DNA of 27,444 nt, from contig DKYD01000104.1 of NCBI GenBank assembly GCA_002492335.1, positions 1-27,444 of the forward strand, in the 5' to 3' direction. The DNA is from Lachnospiraceae bacterium UBA7109 (GTDB lineage: Bacteria > Bacillota > Clostridia > Lachnospirales > Lachnospiraceae). The translations under genes and the position numbers were made by a program. Below the pieces are notes generated by a model, which was given only the letters and a program-made list of their open reading frames with translations, was not told the origin of the DNA and ran no database searches. Of the stretch, positions 14,424 through 22,186 are shown one piece after another (positions within the stretch are counted from its first letter, which is position 1; each line of letters starts with the position of its first letter).

Positions 14424-15536
14424 TTATGGCAACAACAATTTTTGTCCAATGAATATAAGATTCCCGTCAGACAGACCATTCATCTTGCAGATAGCTTCCA
14501 CATGACCTCTGTCTCCATATAATTTTATACTGATACTATCCAGTGTATCTCCCTTTTTCACAGTATAAAAATCATTTGCATCCAACGAAGCATCTGCCCC
14601 TGCAGCAGATCCCACGGCAGCATTCTCCGGTTTAACCTCCGGTTCTGTTTTCTCCGGAAGCGGAATTCCTTCTGAGGCCTGTACGGCGTCTCCTGCCGTC
14701 TCCTGATCTGCCGCTTGTCCATCTATGTTTTCTTCTTTTGATTCTATATTTTCCCCGCTCGTCCCATTTACAGAACGTGTCAGAGATTCCAGCGAAGTCT
14801 GAACGGACGTCATCTTATCAAAGTTATTCACGGTTGAGATACCAATTGCCAATACAACTACAACAAGAAGAGTACTTGCTACATACAACATACCCGAATT
14901 ACGACGCCGGGTTTTATATTGTGTCTTCTCCCTTATTGTACTACGAAAATCCTTTGCAGCACGATCCTCAACCATTTCACTGGGTGTAACGCCATTCTGT
15001 CTGCGTGTACTTATCATATAATTCTGCATATCGGGATTTTTTTCATAATAAATATAATGTCCTCCCATCTGCATCAGCTCACCATATTTATAAGCTGAAA
15101 ACATTTCATCGTTTTCAACAGCATCTCTCCAGATAAAGACGCTGTTTTCCTTTCCAAATAATTTCCCGTGAATCTTATTCGCCCCGCGATTCAGGCTCAT
15201 AGGGTGGCCGCTCTCTATCAGGCACCAACCTACCATATCCGATTTAGGAAAATATTTTTTCATATCTTTTTCCAATTCTTCCTGTGTATCTTTTTCAATC
15301 TGTATTTCCGTACCGTCGATTTTAATTTCCTTCATCTGAATCGCTCCGGATATATAGACAACTGCCTGTCCCTCGTGCATCGTAATTTCTCCCGCAAGCC
15401 CTGCCGCAAGCGGTTTATCTACAGCTCTCGTCCTGAGCTGGCTCAAATATGTATCTACGTAATCTTCTACGTATATCTTTGGCTCATCACTTACATTTCC
15501 TATCTGTCTTACATTCTTCGGAAATTGTTTTTCCAT
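14424..15536 (-). CDS. LysM domain protein with a cytoplasmic MPN-like domain and one membrane helix
   Basis: This 370-residue protein has a cytoplasmic part of about 210 residues, a membrane helix (215-234, GMLYVASTLLVVVVLAIGIS), a low-complexity acidic linker and a C-terminal LysM domain (about 323-370: YTVKKGDTLDSISIKLYGDRGHVEAICKMNGL). LysM binds peptidoglycan or chitin-like glycans, so the protein would link the cell membrane to the wall. The N-terminal part contains DMVGWCLIESGHPMSLNRG, which resembles the VGWYHSHP...LS region of MPN/JAB domains, but the metal-binding histidine pair is not kept. The MPN relation is my own reading and weak; LysM and topology are firm. It is the first gene of the LysM-DUF5711-CvpA operon. 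Confidence 0.83.
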   Translation of the reverse strand: MEKQFPKNVRQIGNVSDEPKIYVEDYVDTYLSQLRTRAVDKPLAAGLAGEITMHEGQAVVYISGAIQMKEIKIDGTEIQIEKDTQEELEKDMKKYFPKSDMVGWCLIESGHPMSLNRGANKIHGKLFGKENSVFIWRDAVENDEMFSAYKYGELMQMGGHYIYYEKNPDMQNYMISTRRQNGVTPSEMVEDRAAKDFRSTIREKTQYKTRRRNSGMLYVASTLLVVVVLAIGISTVNNFDKMTSVQTSLESLTRSVNGTSGENIESKEENIDGQAADQETAGDAVQASEGIPLPEKTEPEVKPENAAVGSAAGADASLDANDFYTVKKGDTLDSISIKLYGDRGHVEAICKMNGLSDGNLIFIGQKLLLP

Positions 15537-15573
15537 ATGCCTTCACCTCATTTCACATATTTTCGATTATCAT

Positions 15574-15601
15574 AGCATATGAATTCCGCATATTTTATCA
15601 A
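15574..15601 (-). promoter_or_regulatory. Promoter of the LysM-DUF5711-CvpA operon
   Basis: On the minus strand TTGATA (15601-15596) and TATGCT (15579-15574) are 16 bp apart, 37 bp from the LysM start codon. Confidence 0.55.
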
Positions 15602-15722
15602 TTGATGAGGCTTGTCCCGGAAACTTTCCGGCAGGTTCCCGTTATTTTCGACGACTTGCTTCACAAACAGAAAAGCGCATGTCTGCTAACGTCAGAAGGT
15701 GTAGAAGAAATGCTGCACGACA
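15602..15722. other. Intergenic stretch without a recognised gene
   Basis: A plus-strand frame reads LVPETFRQVPVIFDDLLHKQKSACLLTSEGVEEMLHDKEA, which looks coding-like in composition. It has no ribosome binding site, runs through the tkt terminator and matches no family I know. It could be a relic of an older gene. Confidence 0.25.
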
Positions 15723-15752
15723 AAGAGGCGTACCCCGCGGGATACGCCTCTT
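15723..15752 (-). terminator. Terminator of the fsa-tkt operon
   Basis: A 10-bp stem, AAGAGGCGTA (15723-15732) with TACGCCTCTT (15743-15752), is extended by CCC/GGG pairs after one mismatch. On the minus strand only a short T-run follows. It lies 23 bp after the transketolase C-subunit stop codon. Confidence 0.6.
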
Positions 15753-15774
15753 ATATTCGCAAAACAAATTACAA

Positions 15775-16716
15775 TTATTTTACAAATTCTTTTACCTTTG
15801 CATAGATGCTGTCGGCATCTAATCCATATTTCTTAACCAGTTCTACTGCCGGTCCGGATTCGCCAAACACATCGTTCACACCAATCTTCAGAACCTTTGC
15901 AGGAGCTTTTTCAGCAACAACATCGCACACTGCACTTCCAAGTCCTCCGATTACGGAATGCTCTTCAACAGTCACGATTTTTCCTGTTTTAGCTGCTGCG
16001 GCAATAACCGCCTCTTCATCAAGCGGCTTGATCGTATGCATATTAATTACCTCTGCACTGATTCCGTCAGCTGCAAGCTTCTCTGCTGCAGCCAGTGACT
16101 CAGATACAGGAAGTCCGGATGCAATAATTGTTACATCAGTACCTTCTCGAAGTGTTACCGCTTTGCCGATCTCAAATTTGTACTCCGGATTATCATTGAT
16201 AACCGGAACTGCAAGTCTTCCAAAACGCATATATACAGGTCCAACATGCTCATATGCTGCCTGTACAGCCGCTTTTGCTTCAATATCATCTGCAGGGTTG
16301 ATTACAACCATACCCGGAATTGTTCTCATGAGAGCAATATCCTCGTTACACTGGTGAGTCGCGCCGTCTTCTCCAACAGAGATACCTGCATGGGTAGCGC
16401 CAATCTTAACATTCAACTTCGGATAACCGATGGAATTACGAACCTGCTCAAATGCACGTCCTGCCGCAAACATCGCAAAGGAACTTGCGAAAGGAACCTT
16501 TCCGGTTGTAGCGATACCTGCCGCCACACCCATCATATTACACTCTGCGATACCACAGTCAATATGGCGTTCCGGGAACGCTTTCTTAAATACGCCTGTT
16601 TTTGTTGCTGCCGCAAGGTCTGCATCCAATACAACAACATCATCATGTGCTTTACCTAATTCTGCCAAAGCATTACCGTAGCTTTCTCTTGTTGCAATCT
16701 TCTTTACTTCTGACAT
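15775..16716 (-). CDS. Transketolase, C-terminal subunit
   Basis: This 313-residue protein holds the pyrimidine-binding and C-terminal domains of transketolase. Motifs include DADLAAATKTGVFKKAFPERHIDCGIAECNMMGVAAGIA (the glutamate of the ECNM segment activates the thiamine cofactor), HAGISVGEDGATHQCNEDIALMRTIPGM and VTVEEHSVIGGLGSAVCDVV. In many Clostridia and archaea transketolase is split into two chains, and this is the second. The pair transfers two-carbon units between sugar phosphates in the non-oxidative pentose phosphate pathway. Its ATG overlaps the stop region of the N-subunit gene by 13 bp, so translation is likely coupled and subunit amounts balanced. 1-deoxyxylulose-5-phosphate synthase is excluded because the length and split match transketolase. 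Confidence 0.95.
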   Translation of the reverse strand: MSEVKKIATRESYGNALAELGKAHDDVVVLDADLAAATKTGVFKKAFPERHIDCGIAECNMMGVAAGIATTGKVPFASSFAMFAAGRAFEQVRNSIGYPKLNVKIGATHAGISVGEDGATHQCNEDIALMRTIPGMVVINPADDIEAKAAVQAAYEHVGPVYMRFGRLAVPVINDNPEYKFEIGKAVTLREGTDVTIIASGLPVSESLAAAEKLAADGISAEVINMHTIKPLDEEAVIAAAAKTGKIVTVEEHSVIGGLGSAVCDVVAEKAPAKVLKIGVNDVFGESGPAVELVKKYGLDADSIYAKVKEFVK

Positions 16717-17540
16717 AATGCTTCACCTACTTTCTCTAAATCTGCCATCGCAACTGCATACTGCTCATCATTCGGAGCCGCACCGTGCCATGACGCCTGG
16801 TTTTCCATAAAGGATACACCTTTACCCTTTGTTGTCTTTGCAATAATAGCTGTCGGCTGTCCCTTTGTCTCTCTTGCTTCTTTGAACGCCGCATCAATTT
16901 CATCAAAATTATGTCCGTCAATATTGATTACATGGAAGTTAAATGCTTCAAACTTCTTGTCAATCGGATATGGAGAGTTAACCTCTGAGATAGGTCCGTC
17001 AATCTGAAGATTGTTATTATCTACAATAACAACCAGATTATCCAGCTTTCTGTGTGCAGCCAGCATAGAAGCCTCCCACACCTGTCCTTCCTGAATCTCT
17101 CCATCACCGAGAAGCGTATATACTCTATAGGAATCTCCGGATAATTTTGCAGAAACAGCCATACCTACTGCCGCTGAAATTCCCTGTCCAAGTGAACCAC
17201 TTGACATATCAACGCCCGGGATATGCTTCATATCCGGATGTCCCTGAAGATAAGAACCAATCTTACGAAGAGTGGTCAGATCTTCCACCGGGAAAAATCC
17301 TCTGTTTGCCAGAGTGGAATAATAACCCGGCGCAGTGTGTCCTTTTGACAATACAAAACGGTCACGATCTGCCTTTTTCGGGTCTTTCGGGTCAATATTC
17401 ATTTCCTCAAAAAACAGATATGTGTAAATATCTGCCGCGGATAATGAACCGCCCGGATGTCCGCATTTTGCGCTGTGAACTGCAGTAACGATGCCCTTGC
17501 GGACTTCATTTGCAGTTTTCATTAATTCTACTTTGTTCAT
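16704..17540 (-). CDS. Transketolase, N-terminal subunit
   Basis: This 278-residue protein is the thiamine-diphosphate-binding half of a split transketolase. It shows AKCGHPGGSLSAADIYTYLFF, the cofactor and metal motif GDGEIQEGQVWEASMLAAHRKLDNLVVIVDNNNLQIDG (GDG with NN), and KGHTAPGYYSTLANRGFF. The active site forms with the C-terminal subunit encoded next. It is 12 bp downstream of the transaldolase-type aldolase gene, in the same operon, which joins two steps of the non-oxidative pentose phosphate pathway. ATG at 17540-17538 follows AAGGAGG. Confidence 0.95.
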   Translation of the reverse strand: MNKVELMKTANEVRKGIVTAVHSAKCGHPGGSLSAADIYTYLFFEEMNIDPKDPKKADRDRFVLSKGHTAPGYYSTLANRGFFPVEDLTTLRKIGSYLQGHPDMKHIPGVDMSSGSLGQGISAAVGMAVSAKLSGDSYRVYTLLGDGEIQEGQVWEASMLAAHRKLDNLVVIVDNNNLQIDGPISEVNSPYPIDKKFEAFNFHVINIDGHNFDEIDAAFKEARETKGQPTAIIAKTTKGKGVSFMENQASWHGAAPNDEQYAVAMADLEKVGEALCQK

Positions 17541-17552
17541 GAAAATGCCTCC

Positions 17553-18209
17553 TTATTCTCCAAAGACAGCTTTATAATCTGCCTGGAATTTTTTAATACC
17601 TGCGTCTGTCAGCGGATGATGTGTCATCTGCTCAATCACCTTGTATGGTACAGTCGCAATATCTGCGCCTGCCAGAGCACAGTCTGTCACATGCATCGTG
17701 CTTCTTACGCTCGCTGCGATAATCTTTGTGTCAATGTCTCCTGCCACACGGAAAATTTCTGCAATCTCTGCAATGAGGTCAGTACCTCTTACAGAAATAT
17801 CATCAAGACGTCCGAGGAACGGTGATACATACGTAGCGCCCGCTCTTGCAGCTAAAAGAGCTTGATTGGCCGTAAAAATCAGGGTAACGTTTGTCTTGAT
17901 GCCTTCTGATGTAAGCTGTTTGCAAGCCTTCAGACCTTCTACCGTCATCGGGAGCTTAACCACCATATTTTTATGGATCTTAGCGATCTCCCTTCCTTCT
18001 GCAATCATTCCCTCTGCATCAACGGTAGTCGCCTTCACTTCTCCGCTGATTGGACCATCCACAATTGAAGCAATCTCTGCAATAACCTCTTCAAAAACTC
18101 TCCCTTCTTTTGCAATCAGGGAAGGATTGGTTGTTACGCCGCAGATTACTCCCATGTCATTTGCCTTTTTGATATCTTCTACCCTGGCAGTGTCAATGAA
18201 AAATTTCAT
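17553..18209 (-). CDS. fsa: Fructose-6-phosphate aldolase/transaldolase (short TalC type)
   Basis: This 218-residue protein is a short transaldolase of the FSA/TalC group. The Schiff-base lysine is K85 in NMVVKLPMT; FIDTARVEDIKKANDMGVICGVTTNPSLIAKEG at the start and TLIFTANQALLAARAGATYVSPFLGRLDD are family hallmarks. Such enzymes either transfer dihydroxyacetone units (transaldolase) or split fructose-6-phosphate; sequence alone does not decide with certainty. Being in one operon with both transketolase chains favours a transaldolase role in the pentose phosphate pathway. AAAGGAGG precedes the ATG. It is first in the operon and is driven by a promoter at 18273-18302. Confidence 0.94.
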   Translation of the reverse strand: MKFFIDTARVEDIKKANDMGVICGVTTNPSLIAKEGRVFEEVIAEIASIVDGPISGEVKATTVDAEGMIAEGREIAKIHKNMVVKLPMTVEGLKACKQLTSEGIKTNVTLIFTANQALLAARAGATYVSPFLGRLDDISVRGTDLIAEIAEIFRVAGDIDTKIIAASVRSTMHVTDCALAGADIATVPYKVIEQMTHHPLTDAGIKKFQADYKAVFGE

Positions 18210-18260
18210 TCCTCTGTTCCTCCTTTAAATGCAGGCTGAATACCTCACCTGTCATATTAC

Positions 18261-18272
18261 CCATATATATGG
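18261..18272. promoter_or_regulatory. Palindrome next to the fsa promoter -10 box
   Basis: CCATATATATGG is a perfect 12-bp palindrome directly downstream of the -10 box, near the expected transcription start. It could be an operator; no regulator is known. Confidence 0.35.
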
Positions 18273-18302
18273 ATTATAGCTCATGACACAAGGGTTGGTC
18301 AA
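18273..18302 (-). promoter_or_regulatory. Promoter of the fsa-transketolase operon
   Basis: On the minus strand TTGACC (18302-18297) and a perfect TATAAT (18278-18273) are 18 bp apart. The -35 box lies inside an inverted repeat, GGTTGG...CCAACC (18293-18318). Confidence 0.8.
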
Positions 18303-18332
18303 TACAAAATAGCCAACCTTTCTTTTCTTTTT
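18293..18332 (+). terminator. Inverted repeat with T-rich tail on the plus strand
   Basis: GGTTGG (18293-18298) pairs with CCAACC (18313-18318), and the plus strand continues TTTCTTTTCTTTTT. It has the form of a plus-strand terminator, but no plus-strand gene leads into it. On the minus strand, the direction of recR, there is no T-run. It may instead be an operator over the fsa -35 box. Confidence 0.35.
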
Positions 18333-18352
18333 GCATTATTTTTGTACCATTT

Positions 18353-18949
18353 TTACAATTCACGTCGTCCTTCGAGCGCCCGTAAAAGGGTCACTTCATC
18401 AATATACTCCAGATCGCCGCCCACCGGAACCCCGCTTGCAATACGGCTTACCCTGATTCCCGTAGGCTTTATGAGCTTACTGATGTACATGGCCGTCGTC
18501 TCACCTTCCAGACTGGAATTCGTGGCAATAATCACTTCTTCCACATCTCCCTCCAGTCTCTGGATCAGCTCTTTCAGCCGGATATCCCCCGGTCCGATCC
18601 CCAGCATCGGAGAGATGGCCCCATGAAGCACATGATATACCCCGTTATATTTCCCGGTCTTTTCATAAGCCGCAAGATCCCGCGTATCCTCCACAACCAT
18701 AATCGTCTTATGGTCTCTCTCTTCATTCGAGCAGATCGGACATAACTCCCGGTCTGTAAGCGTGCAGCACTGCGCGCAGTATCTTACATGGGCTTTTGCA
18801 TCAATCATCGCATCCGCAAGCTTTCGGACCTCTTCTTCCGGCATATGTATCAAATGAAAAGCCAGCCTCACCGCTGACTTTGCCCCTATCCCCGGAAGCC
18901 GGGAAAGCTCTTCGATTAATTTACTTATCTGATTACTATAGTAATCCAT
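18353..18949 (-). CDS. recR: Recombination protein RecR
   Basis: This 198-residue protein acts with RecO and RecF to load RecA at gapped DNA. It has the N-terminal helix-hairpin-helix (LSRLPGIGAKSAVRLAFHL), the zinc finger with C58, C61, C70 and C73 (YCAQCCTLTDRELCPIC), and the Toprim core (MVVEDTRDLAAYEKTG...YHVLHGAISPMLGIGP). The ending TLLRALEGRREL is typical. It follows ybaB by 41 bp in the order dnaX-ybaB-recR, which is conserved across bacteria. Length is normal. Confidence 0.97.
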   Translation of the reverse strand: MDYYSNQISKLIEELSRLPGIGAKSAVRLAFHLIHMPEEEVRKLADAMIDAKAHVRYCAQCCTLTDRELCPICSNEERDHKTIMVVEDTRDLAAYEKTGKYNGVYHVLHGAISPMLGIGPGDIRLKELIQRLEGDVEEVIIATNSSLEGETTAMYISKLIKPTGIRVSRIASGVPVGGDLEYIDEVTLLRALEGRREL

Positions 18950-18990
18950 ATATCTCCCTCTTTACTATCGTGCTTTCATTTTCCATACAG

Positions 18991-19344
18991 CTAAAAGATT
19001 CCCGGCATTCCGCCGCCCAGTCCGCCCGTAAGCTTTGACATAGAATCTGCTGATTCCGCATCAACTTTTTCCAAAGCCTCGTTGAGCGCAGCTACAATCA
19101 GGTCTTCCAGCATTTCTACATCCTCCGGATCGACAACCTCTTCATCCAGATGAATCTTCAGCACTTTTTTCATTCCGGATACGGTCGCTTCCACTGCTCC
19201 GCCTCCTGCGGTAGCCGTAAATTCCTTCGTCTCCATCTCTTTTGCCCGTTCTTCCATCTGGCGCTGCATCTTCTGCGCCTGCTTCATAAGATTTGCCATA
19301 TTCCCCGGCATTCCGCCTCCCGGAAATCCACCTTTTTTTGCCAT
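18991..19344 (-). CDS. YbaB/EbfC family nucleoid-associated protein
   Basis: This 117-residue protein matches the YbaB/EbfC family of small dimeric DNA-binding proteins. The glycine- and methionine-rich start (GGFPGGGMPGNMANLMKQAQKMQRQMEERAKEMETKEFTATAGGGAVEATVSG) and the helical end are typical. The C-terminal GLGGGMPGIF is also usual in Firmicutes. It lies between dnaX (29 bp) and recR (41 bp), its almost universal place. Its cell role is DNA binding/nucleoid association; the details are unclear. Confidence 0.95.
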   Translation of the reverse strand: MAKKGGFPGGGMPGNMANLMKQAQKMQRQMEERAKEMETKEFTATAGGGAVEATVSGMKKVLKIHLDEEVVDPEDVEMLEDLIVAALNEALEKVDAESADSMSKLTGGLGGGMPGIF

Positions 19345-19373
19345 AATTCTCTTCCTCCTGTTCCCGGTGGACT

Positions 19374-20942
19374 TTAATCATCCTCCACCGTGATTTCCAT
19401 ATTGATAATTTGTTCTATGTCAACGAAACAGTTTTCAAACCGGCGTCCCTCGTCAAGCTTTCGGACGTCCAGTTCCATTTCCTTTCCGATTTTTTCTGCA
19501 ATCAGCTTTTTTATCTCATCCTTATGCGCTTCACTGCCAACCACACCTGCGCTGACCTCATCCGGCAGGACAATCAAAAGTTTCCTGCCTTCTCCGGCGC
19601 TTAAGCGTGCTTTTTTCAAATAAGTCCTAAGCATCGGAGACGCCTCGTTTGCGATTTTCCGGAAATCCTTTGCCACAGCCTTCACATCCTCGTCAAGCGC
19701 CTGAGGAAGCTCCGGCTTCTTCTCTTGCATTTCTTCTCTGCTGCGGCCTTCATATACAGGCTTTTCCTCTGCCGCTGTATAAACCACACCTTTTTCCAGC
19801 TGTTCTTCAACCGCACGGATTCTGTCAAGCAGCGTATCCTGTGCTGTCTCCATCTGCGGGCGGCATAGCTTGATAAGTGCAATTTCCAGAAGCACTCTTT
19901 TCTGCGTCGCATATTTTAACTGACTCGTAAGATCCGAAAAAATACGGATATAACGAATCAGAACCTCTTCCTCCATCATCAGAGCTTCTTCCTTAAGTCT
20001 TGCCAGATTTTCCGTCGACATATCCAGCACATCCTCCATGTCATCCGAGCATTTCACCAGCAGAAGATTTCTCAAATACCATGTGAAATCCGAAGCAAGC
20101 TGCGAGAGTTCACGTCCCTGCATGACCAGCTCCTCCACCGTCTCCATCACCCTGCGCACGTCCGCAGCCAGAACCTCGCGCAATAGCCTGCTGAACACTT
20201 CTGCATCTACCGCGCCAAGCACCTCCAGCACATGATCATAAGTAAGCTCCTGCCCGATGTAAAATGCGGCGCATTGATCCAGAAGGCTCAGGGCGTCCCT
20301 CATAGAGCCGTCCGCCATTCTGGCAATATAGCGGACAGCTCTCTCTTCTACCTTCCATTGTTCTTTTTCAATCAGCTCTTTCAGCCTTGACGATATTGTT
20401 TCAATCGAAATTCGTTTAAAATCGTAACGCTGGCATCTGCTCAAAATTGTAACCGGAATCTTATGCGCCTCTGTCGTCGCCAGAATAAAAATCACATATT
20501 CCGGCGGTTCCTCCAGTGTTTTCAAAAGTGCATTAAAGGCGCCGATAGAAAGCATATGCACCTCATCGATAATATAGACCTTATATCTGCCTTCTGCCGG
20601 CCGGTAAGAGACCTCTTCGCGGATCTCACGAATATTGTCAACGCCATTGTTAGAAGCCGCATCAATCTCGATGACATTCATAGAGCTTCCGTCTGCAATT
20701 GCCCTGCACATAGCACATTCCCCGCAGGGACTTCCATCCACCGGATGTTCACAGTTCACTGCTCTGGCAAAAATCTTTGCCACCGTTGTCTTTCCCGTTC
20801 CCCGGGTGCCGCAAAACAAATATGCATGTCCGATACGCTCTGCCTTGATCTGGTTCTTAAGCGTCTCAACAATAGCATTCTGCCCCTTTACGTCTTCAAA
20901 TTCATTCGGCCGGAATTTCCGGTATAATGCCATATACGACAT
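19374..20942 (-). CDS. dnaX: DNA polymerase III subunit gamma/tau
   Basis: This 522-residue clamp-loader ATPase has Walker A at 45-52 (GTRGTGKTT), a zinc-binding set C64, C73, C76, C79 (CEHPVDGSPCGECAMC), Walker B IIDEVHML (D126, E127), then the sensor region FILATTEAHKIPVTILSRCQRYDF and the clamp-loader collar domain (about 240-370). The rest is the less conserved tau region. It opens and loads the sliding clamp and joins polymerase to helicase. It sits 23 bp downstream of pfkA and upstream of ybaB. An A6 run near codon 447 is noted, but it is not in the frame of the E. coli-type slippery site, so a separate gamma form is not supported. Confidence 0.97.
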   Translation of the reverse strand: MSYMALYRKFRPNEFEDVKGQNAIVETLKNQIKAERIGHAYLFCGTRGTGKTTVAKIFARAVNCEHPVDGSPCGECAMCRAIADGSSMNVIEIDAASNNGVDNIREIREEVSYRPAEGRYKVYIIDEVHMLSIGAFNALLKTLEEPPEYVIFILATTEAHKIPVTILSRCQRYDFKRISIETISSRLKELIEKEQWKVEERAVRYIARMADGSMRDALSLLDQCAAFYIGQELTYDHVLEVLGAVDAEVFSRLLREVLAADVRRVMETVEELVMQGRELSQLASDFTWYLRNLLLVKCSDDMEDVLDMSTENLARLKEEALMMEEEVLIRYIRIFSDLTSQLKYATQKRVLLEIALIKLCRPQMETAQDTLLDRIRAVEEQLEKGVVYTAAEEKPVYEGRSREEMQEKKPELPQALDEDVKAVAKDFRKIANEASPMLRTYLKKARLSAGEGRKLLIVLPDEVSAGVVGSEAHKDEIKKLIAEKIGKEMELDVRKLDEGRRFENCFVDIEQIINMEITVEDD

Positions 20943-20965
20943 TTTCTACACTCCCATTCTGCTTC

Positions 20966-22048
20966 TTACTCATCACCAAAGCTGATACCTGTCAATTTTG
21001 CTTCTTTAATAATATCAGAATTCGGATCCACATACTTCAGCTTACCCGCAACTTCTGAAAGCGGTACACGGACAATCTTATCATTCTTAACTCCCATCAT
21101 GTTGCCAAAATCACCATCCAGAATTGCTTCTGCCGCTGCCGCGCCCAGTCTTGTAGACAGAACACGGTCATATGGACACGGAGAACCGCCTCTCTGTGTA
21201 TGTCCCGGAATCGCAATACGTACTTCCTGATCTGTTCTCTTCGCAACCTTTTCTGCCATTTCATAAGCTACAGATGGATAAGATTTCTTTTCCTGCTTTT
21301 TCTTCAGTTCCTTCTTGGAAAGCTTCGCGTCCTTCTTGGAAATAGCGCCCTCCGCAACTGCAATAATCGTAAATCTCTTTCCTGCTTCTTTTCTCTTATT
21401 AATGGCATCTACAATTACATCTATATCATACGGTATCTCCGGAAGAAGTACAATATCTGCACCTCCGGCAATCGCTGCATGAAGCGCTACCCACCCTACT
21501 CTGTGTCCCATGATCTCAACGATAAATACACGGTTATGGGAGGTTGCTGTCGTATGAATCTTATCAATCGTATCCGTAGCAATATCAACCGCGCTCTGGA
21601 AACCAAATGTCATATCCGTTCCCCAGAGGTCATTATCGATCGTCTTCGGAAGCGTTACAACATTCAGGCCCTCCTCTCTCAAAAGGTTCGCTGTCTTATG
21701 CGTTCCGTTTCCTCCCAGAATCACAAGACAATCCAGATTCAGCTTATGATAAGTATGCTTCATAGCCTCCACTTTATCAAGTCCGTTTTCATCCGGCACA
21801 CGCATCAGTTTAAACGGCTGTCTAGAAGTTCCCAGAATCGTGCCTCCCACGGTCAGGATTCCCGAGAAATCTTTGGAAGTCAGCATCTTAAAGTTTGAAT
21901 AGATTAATCCTTTATACCCTTCCTGGAACCCGTAAATCTCCACATCCTTAGCATCGCACTTAGAATAAATACCTTTTACGACTCCACGCATCGCTGCATT
22001 CAACGCCTGGCAGTCACCACCACTTGTAAGTATACCAATTCTCAACAT
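20966..22048 (-). CDS. pfkA: 6-phosphofructokinase (Gly/Lys residue type)
   Basis: This 360-residue enzyme phosphorylates fructose-6-phosphate in glycolysis. It shows GILTSGGDCQALNAAMRGV at the start, the nucleotide loop GGNGTHKTA (residues 112-120) and the catalytic PKTIDND (134-140, with base D138). E. coli ATP-PFK has Gly at its positions 104 and 124; PPi enzymes have Asp and Lys. Here the pair is Gly115 and Lys135, the mixed type, usually thought to use ATP, but this should not be taken as proof. Also Asn114 replaces the usual Asp103. FGFQSAVDIATDTIDKIHTTATSHNRVFIVEIMGHRVGW and AIPGHTQRGGSPCPYDR complete the family set. It starts the pfkA-dnaX-ybaB-recR operon, and AAAGGAGGAG precedes the ATG. 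Confidence 0.95.
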   Translation of the reverse strand: MLRIGILTSGGDCQALNAAMRGVVKGIYSKCDAKDVEIYGFQEGYKGLIYSNFKMLTSKDFSGILTVGGTILGTSRQPFKLMRVPDENGLDKVEAMKHTYHKLNLDCLVILGGNGTHKTANLLREEGLNVVTLPKTIDNDLWGTDMTFGFQSAVDIATDTIDKIHTTATSHNRVFIVEIMGHRVGWVALHAAIAGGADIVLLPEIPYDIDVIVDAINKRKEAGKRFTIIAVAEGAISKKDAKLSKKELKKKQEKKSYPSVAYEMAEKVAKRTDQEVRIAIPGHTQRGGSPCPYDRVLSTRLGAAAAEAILDGDFGNMMGVKNDKIVRVPLSEVAGKLKYVDPNSDIIKEAKLTGISFGDE

Positions 22049-22103
22049 GTTTCTTCTCCTCCTTTATTTGGTTCTTCTAAATCCGCCAAATGATATATAT
22101 TTT

Positions 22104-22132
22104 AGTATACATTATTTTTGAGATTGAAACAA
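22104..22132 (-). promoter_or_regulatory. Promoter of the pfkA-dnaX-ybaB-recR operon
   Basis: On the minus strand TTGTTT (22132-22127) and TATACT (22109-22104) are 17 bp apart. The -35 box overlaps the -35 box of the divergent map promoter. Confidence 0.65.
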
Positions 22133-22151
22133 TGGGCAAAAGTGTTATAAT
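22124..22151 (+). promoter_or_regulatory. Promoter of the methionine aminopeptidase gene
   Basis: TTGAAA (22124-22129) and a perfect TATAAT (22146-22151) are 16 bp apart, 36 bp before the TTG start codon. It is back-to-back with the pfkA promoter, and the two -35 boxes share three bases. Confidence 0.75.
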
Positions 22152-22186
22152 GTTCATGAAACTCAAAAGGAAAGAAGGAATTTATT

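Noticed and set aside
15604..15780. Small plus-strand gene beside the tkt terminator
   Set aside because: It has no ribosome binding site, crosses the terminator stem and continues into the tkt 3' end; kept only as a noted intergenic stretch.
19600..19620. A6 run in dnaX as a programmed frameshift site
   Set aside because: The run is read as codons AAA AAA after TTG, not in the A-AAA-AAG register used in E. coli, and it lies so near the end that a gamma form would hardly differ.
21200..21898. Long open frame on the plus strand inside pfkA
   Set aside because: It is opposite a certain gene, has a biased and unfamiliar composition and no ribosome binding site.
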